The notes beneath the pieces were generated by a model. It ran no database searches and was not told where the DNA came from. It saw only the letters and a list, made by a program, of their open reading frames with translations. A stretch of 64,000 nucleotides of DNA. Source: Elgaria multicarinata webbii. Lineage: Eukaryota > Chordata > Lepidosauria > Squamata > Anguidae. Below are positions 61,289 through 64,000 of the stretch, in pieces. The translations under genes were made by a program, and so were the position numbers. The stretch is taken from contig NC_086172.1 of the NCBI RefSeq assembly GCF_023053635.1, positions 18,567,501 to 18,631,500 of the forward strand, in the 5' to 3' direction. Position 1 is the first letter of the stretch; every line of letters begins with the position of its first letter.

Positions 61289-61623
61289 ACTTTCCAGCAT
61301 AATTAAGTCTAAACAATGCTAAGCTAATATTGGAAATACTATGTGAGTGTTAGTAGAAAATAAACATCACCGGTTTATGTTATCAATAATTACCTAAAAC
61401 TCTATTTATTAAATGCTTTAGGATGGAATGCTGTAGCTGTAGGGCCTTTTTCTGTCTAAACGTGCAACTTTTCTCCTCCCCAAGAGGACGAATTCCCCTT
61501 CTTTTCCATTGTTATGTAGAGTTGGGAGTTACATCCTGACCGCAGGCACAAAACCTTTATCTCTCAAAAGAGTGGTGCTAGAGCCTAAGTCAATGAGTCA
61601 TGACCTTGAATCAAGAAACTCTA

Positions 61624-61624
<1 letters not shown>

Positions 61625-61672
<48 letters not shown>
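61625..61672. repeat. (AAT)n microsatellite
   Basis: About 16 AAT units. Confidence 0.9.
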
Positions 61673-61675
<3 letters not shown>

Positions 61676-61810
61676 TAACCATCCACATTCCATACAAAAA
61701 CATTGACATTTAAAAAGGCTTCTCAGATGCGATGCTAGGGAGAGGTGGCATAATTTAACTGATACAGAAAAATAGGGGCAGATACATATGGGCACCCAGG
61801 ACGGTGCTTT

Positions 61811-61850
61811 TTTGTTTATTTATTTATTTATTACATTTTTATACCGCCCA
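61811..61850 (-). mobile_element. L2-clade LINE tail fragment beside exon 21
   Basis: ttgtttatttatttatttat tacatttttataccgccca is the inverse of the last ~40 bp of L2. It lies 22 bp from the end of exon 21, on the donor side. Confidence 0.6.
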
Positions 61851-61857
61851 TTCATCA

Positions 61858-62028
<171 letters not shown>

Positions 62029-64000
62029 CTAAGAAGCAAAAACATTACAAACAACAACCTGTCAGTATAATTAGGCTTATGCAATCTATCTGCGTGACAT
62101 TTACCTTAAAAACATTCCAACTAATTTACCAATGGTTTCCCTACTCCTGCCAAAATGTCCACTGTTTTCCCCAATGCATTGTCATCAGATCCCTAATGGC
62201 AGAAATGGACCTGAAACCGTTTGAGGATACCCAGAAGGCGAAGTGAGGAGAATTACACAGCAAAAGGAGAATTTAGTGGGAATCCTCAAGACTCCAGAAA
62301 GGTCTTGTTGTTTAACCCAGGCTGTGGGTATAACGAAATAATAAATGTGCAAATGCCCCAGGACGCGGCCACACACACTGCCACGTTGCCACATGTTATT
62401 TTATCATTCTGTGATAAAATTGTGTAATGTGGAAGCCAAAGCATCCCTGTTTCACAAAACTGTCATAAATTAAAAGTAGCAAAGCAATAAAATCACTCAA
62501 GATTCATTCTAATAGAAAACAGTTCTGCATAAACTGCTCCTGCATTGCTTTTATCACAATAGATTTTGCAACAATCGACAGTGAAGAGAGTTTGAAGCAT
62601 AGCCACAAAAATGCTTTGGACATAGAATCTGCACCATTATTTTCAGATAGCCTTTAACTGTTCGAAGCAAGCACATTCTCTCTAGCCAATTGCAAATCAA
62701 TGCTGCTGGCTGTTAAACATTAGAGCTGTAGAACACTGAAGGATGAACAGTGTCTGACATCAAACCAAAAGCAGTAAAAAATGGTGGGGGGAATGGACAA
62801 GTAAATCACAGAGGGTCAAATGATTATGAGTCATATATCGGGCATGCTATAAAACAGTAGATTGCTTTAGGTGGCCCCTGGGTCAAGCACAAACATTAAC
62901 ATGATAGAAATCCAAACGAGTGGAGACTCTGCAGTCTAATTAGGCTGCAATCCACCCGGACTTTCTCCAGTGTAAGCCCCATGGAAATTAACAAGTGCTG
63001 AGTTAGTAGTAAGAGTACTGTAGTTAATAACTATTGTATATGCATGCAGAACCAGAATTTCCAAAATTAAATCGAACTTTTCCTTTGCCCCCTCCACCTT
63101 CTTCTTTTTTAAAACATGTGTTGTTTCAGTACAGGCAATATTCCCTGATCCTGGTCCATAACTATTAACTTCTCCACCCGAGAGGTTTACACAATGATCA
63201 GAACAATAATATAGAATTGTATTGCTAGGGAAATTCCCCCAACCTGATAGGGAAGGAACCGCACCACAACCCATCCAGCCACAGGAGACAGCTCTTACCT
63301 CGTACAAACCGATGGCAGAAACTCTCTAACCATCATCCCCAGCCACATACGTATATAACCTTCCAAGCCCCTCCATGCATTATACAAGAGTCCCTCCTCC
63401 CATCTTCTATTGATTACAATATTTTCTACATTTTCCATAAACTAACCTTTCTACAAAAAGCAATGTTTCATGTTATGGCAACTGTGTCCCCCATATGTAA
63501 CTTCTTGTGCTTTTGATAAGACCCCTGCCGAGGTCGACCAAGGATGTCTCCAGCCCGCTGTGAGACACACCTCAGTGCCCAGTGGGGTGAAGGTCTTGTT
63601 GATAAGGCTTGGAGGTGTCTCTATGTCTAGAAGAGACGGGACTTGCTTCCAACTCCAAGGCCTTTTCTCCAATACTTGGTTGTTGCATTGCAACCTTTCC
63701 CCTTACGTCAGATTAGCAGAACAGAGGTGGGGGCAAGGATGTAGAGCAACCTTGGGCCAGAAGTGAAGACTTATGCACTTTATTTTTCTCTGTGAAAGAG
63801 CACAAAGGTAGGAGCCAGGACAACTGTGTGCATGCTTATGTACTTTTGTTCCTATTGGAATTGGGGTTTGCAAGGGGGTTCAGAGAGGTATTTCAGATTT
63901 CTTTATCAGCATCTACAGAATATGAGAGGCTCCTAAATCCACCCAGAAAAACCAGCCATGGGTGAGTTGGGAAGTCACGCAGACCCAAGCCAAACACACT
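62029..64000 (-). other. ERBB4: ERBB4 intron 20, partial
   Basis: I looked on the minus strand for exon 20 (expected to encode LMPHGCLLEYVHEHKDNIG or similar and end CVQIAK) and did not find it before position 64000. The stretch is AT-rich without a recognised repeat. Confidence 0.75.

Overview
This is vertebrate nuclear DNA carrying the 3' part of one host gene, ERBB4 (HER4, the neuregulin receptor tyrosine kinase), on the minus strand. Eight coding exons were placed to the base from reading frame, splice dinucleotides and remembered human protein sequence. They correspond to human exons 21 to 28, about residue 830 to the C-terminal TVV. All eight exon lengths (156, 76, 147, 98, 171, 48, 298 and 446 bp to the stop) fit the human protein, and all phases join. 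Introns and intact splice sites show this is the functional locus, not a processed pseudogene. I saw no other host gene.

The repeats suggest a squamate reptile (lizard or snake). They include CR1-clade LINE 3' ends with the ATTCTATGATTCTATG tail, L2-clade LINEs ending in an accgcccaatagcc-type motif and TTTA/AATA runs, squamate-style tRNA-derived SINEs, and many short hAT-type and fold-back DNA elements. This is inference from repeat style; no database search was run. I saw no retrovirus, LTR element, Polinton or CRISPR array, and no bacterial features.

Layout in plus coordinates, so the gene runs from right to left: 62029-64000 partial intron 20; 61873-62028 exon 21 (HRD catalytic loop, DFG, activation loop); 59439-59514 exon 22; 53575-53721 exon 23; 47645-47742 exon 24 (kinase C-lobe); 43350-43520 exon 25 (start of the cytoplasmic tail); 19772-19819 exon 26, the 16-residue CYT-1 cassette with PPAY and YTPM; 16349-16646 exon 27; 10261-10706 exon 28 with stop; 1-10260 3' UTR merging into flank. 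The largest intron (25, 23.5 kb) lies just before the alternative CYT-1 exon and holds most of the transposon debris.

The exons encode most of the kinase C-lobe and the whole phosphotyrosine tail. Exon 26 can be skipped in frame (phase 0 on both sides), which gives the known CYT-1/CYT-2 switch. The most interesting protein-level point is a His where human ERBB4 has Tyr1162 (EYLNP becomes DHLNP), while the NPxY sites and the C-terminal PDZ ligand are kept. The most interesting DNA-level points are two near-perfect palindromes (25741-25870 and 40780-40940), a short-transposon family with two exchangeable end types, and several hAT elements with exact 8-bp target duplications. I found no convincing new biological system.
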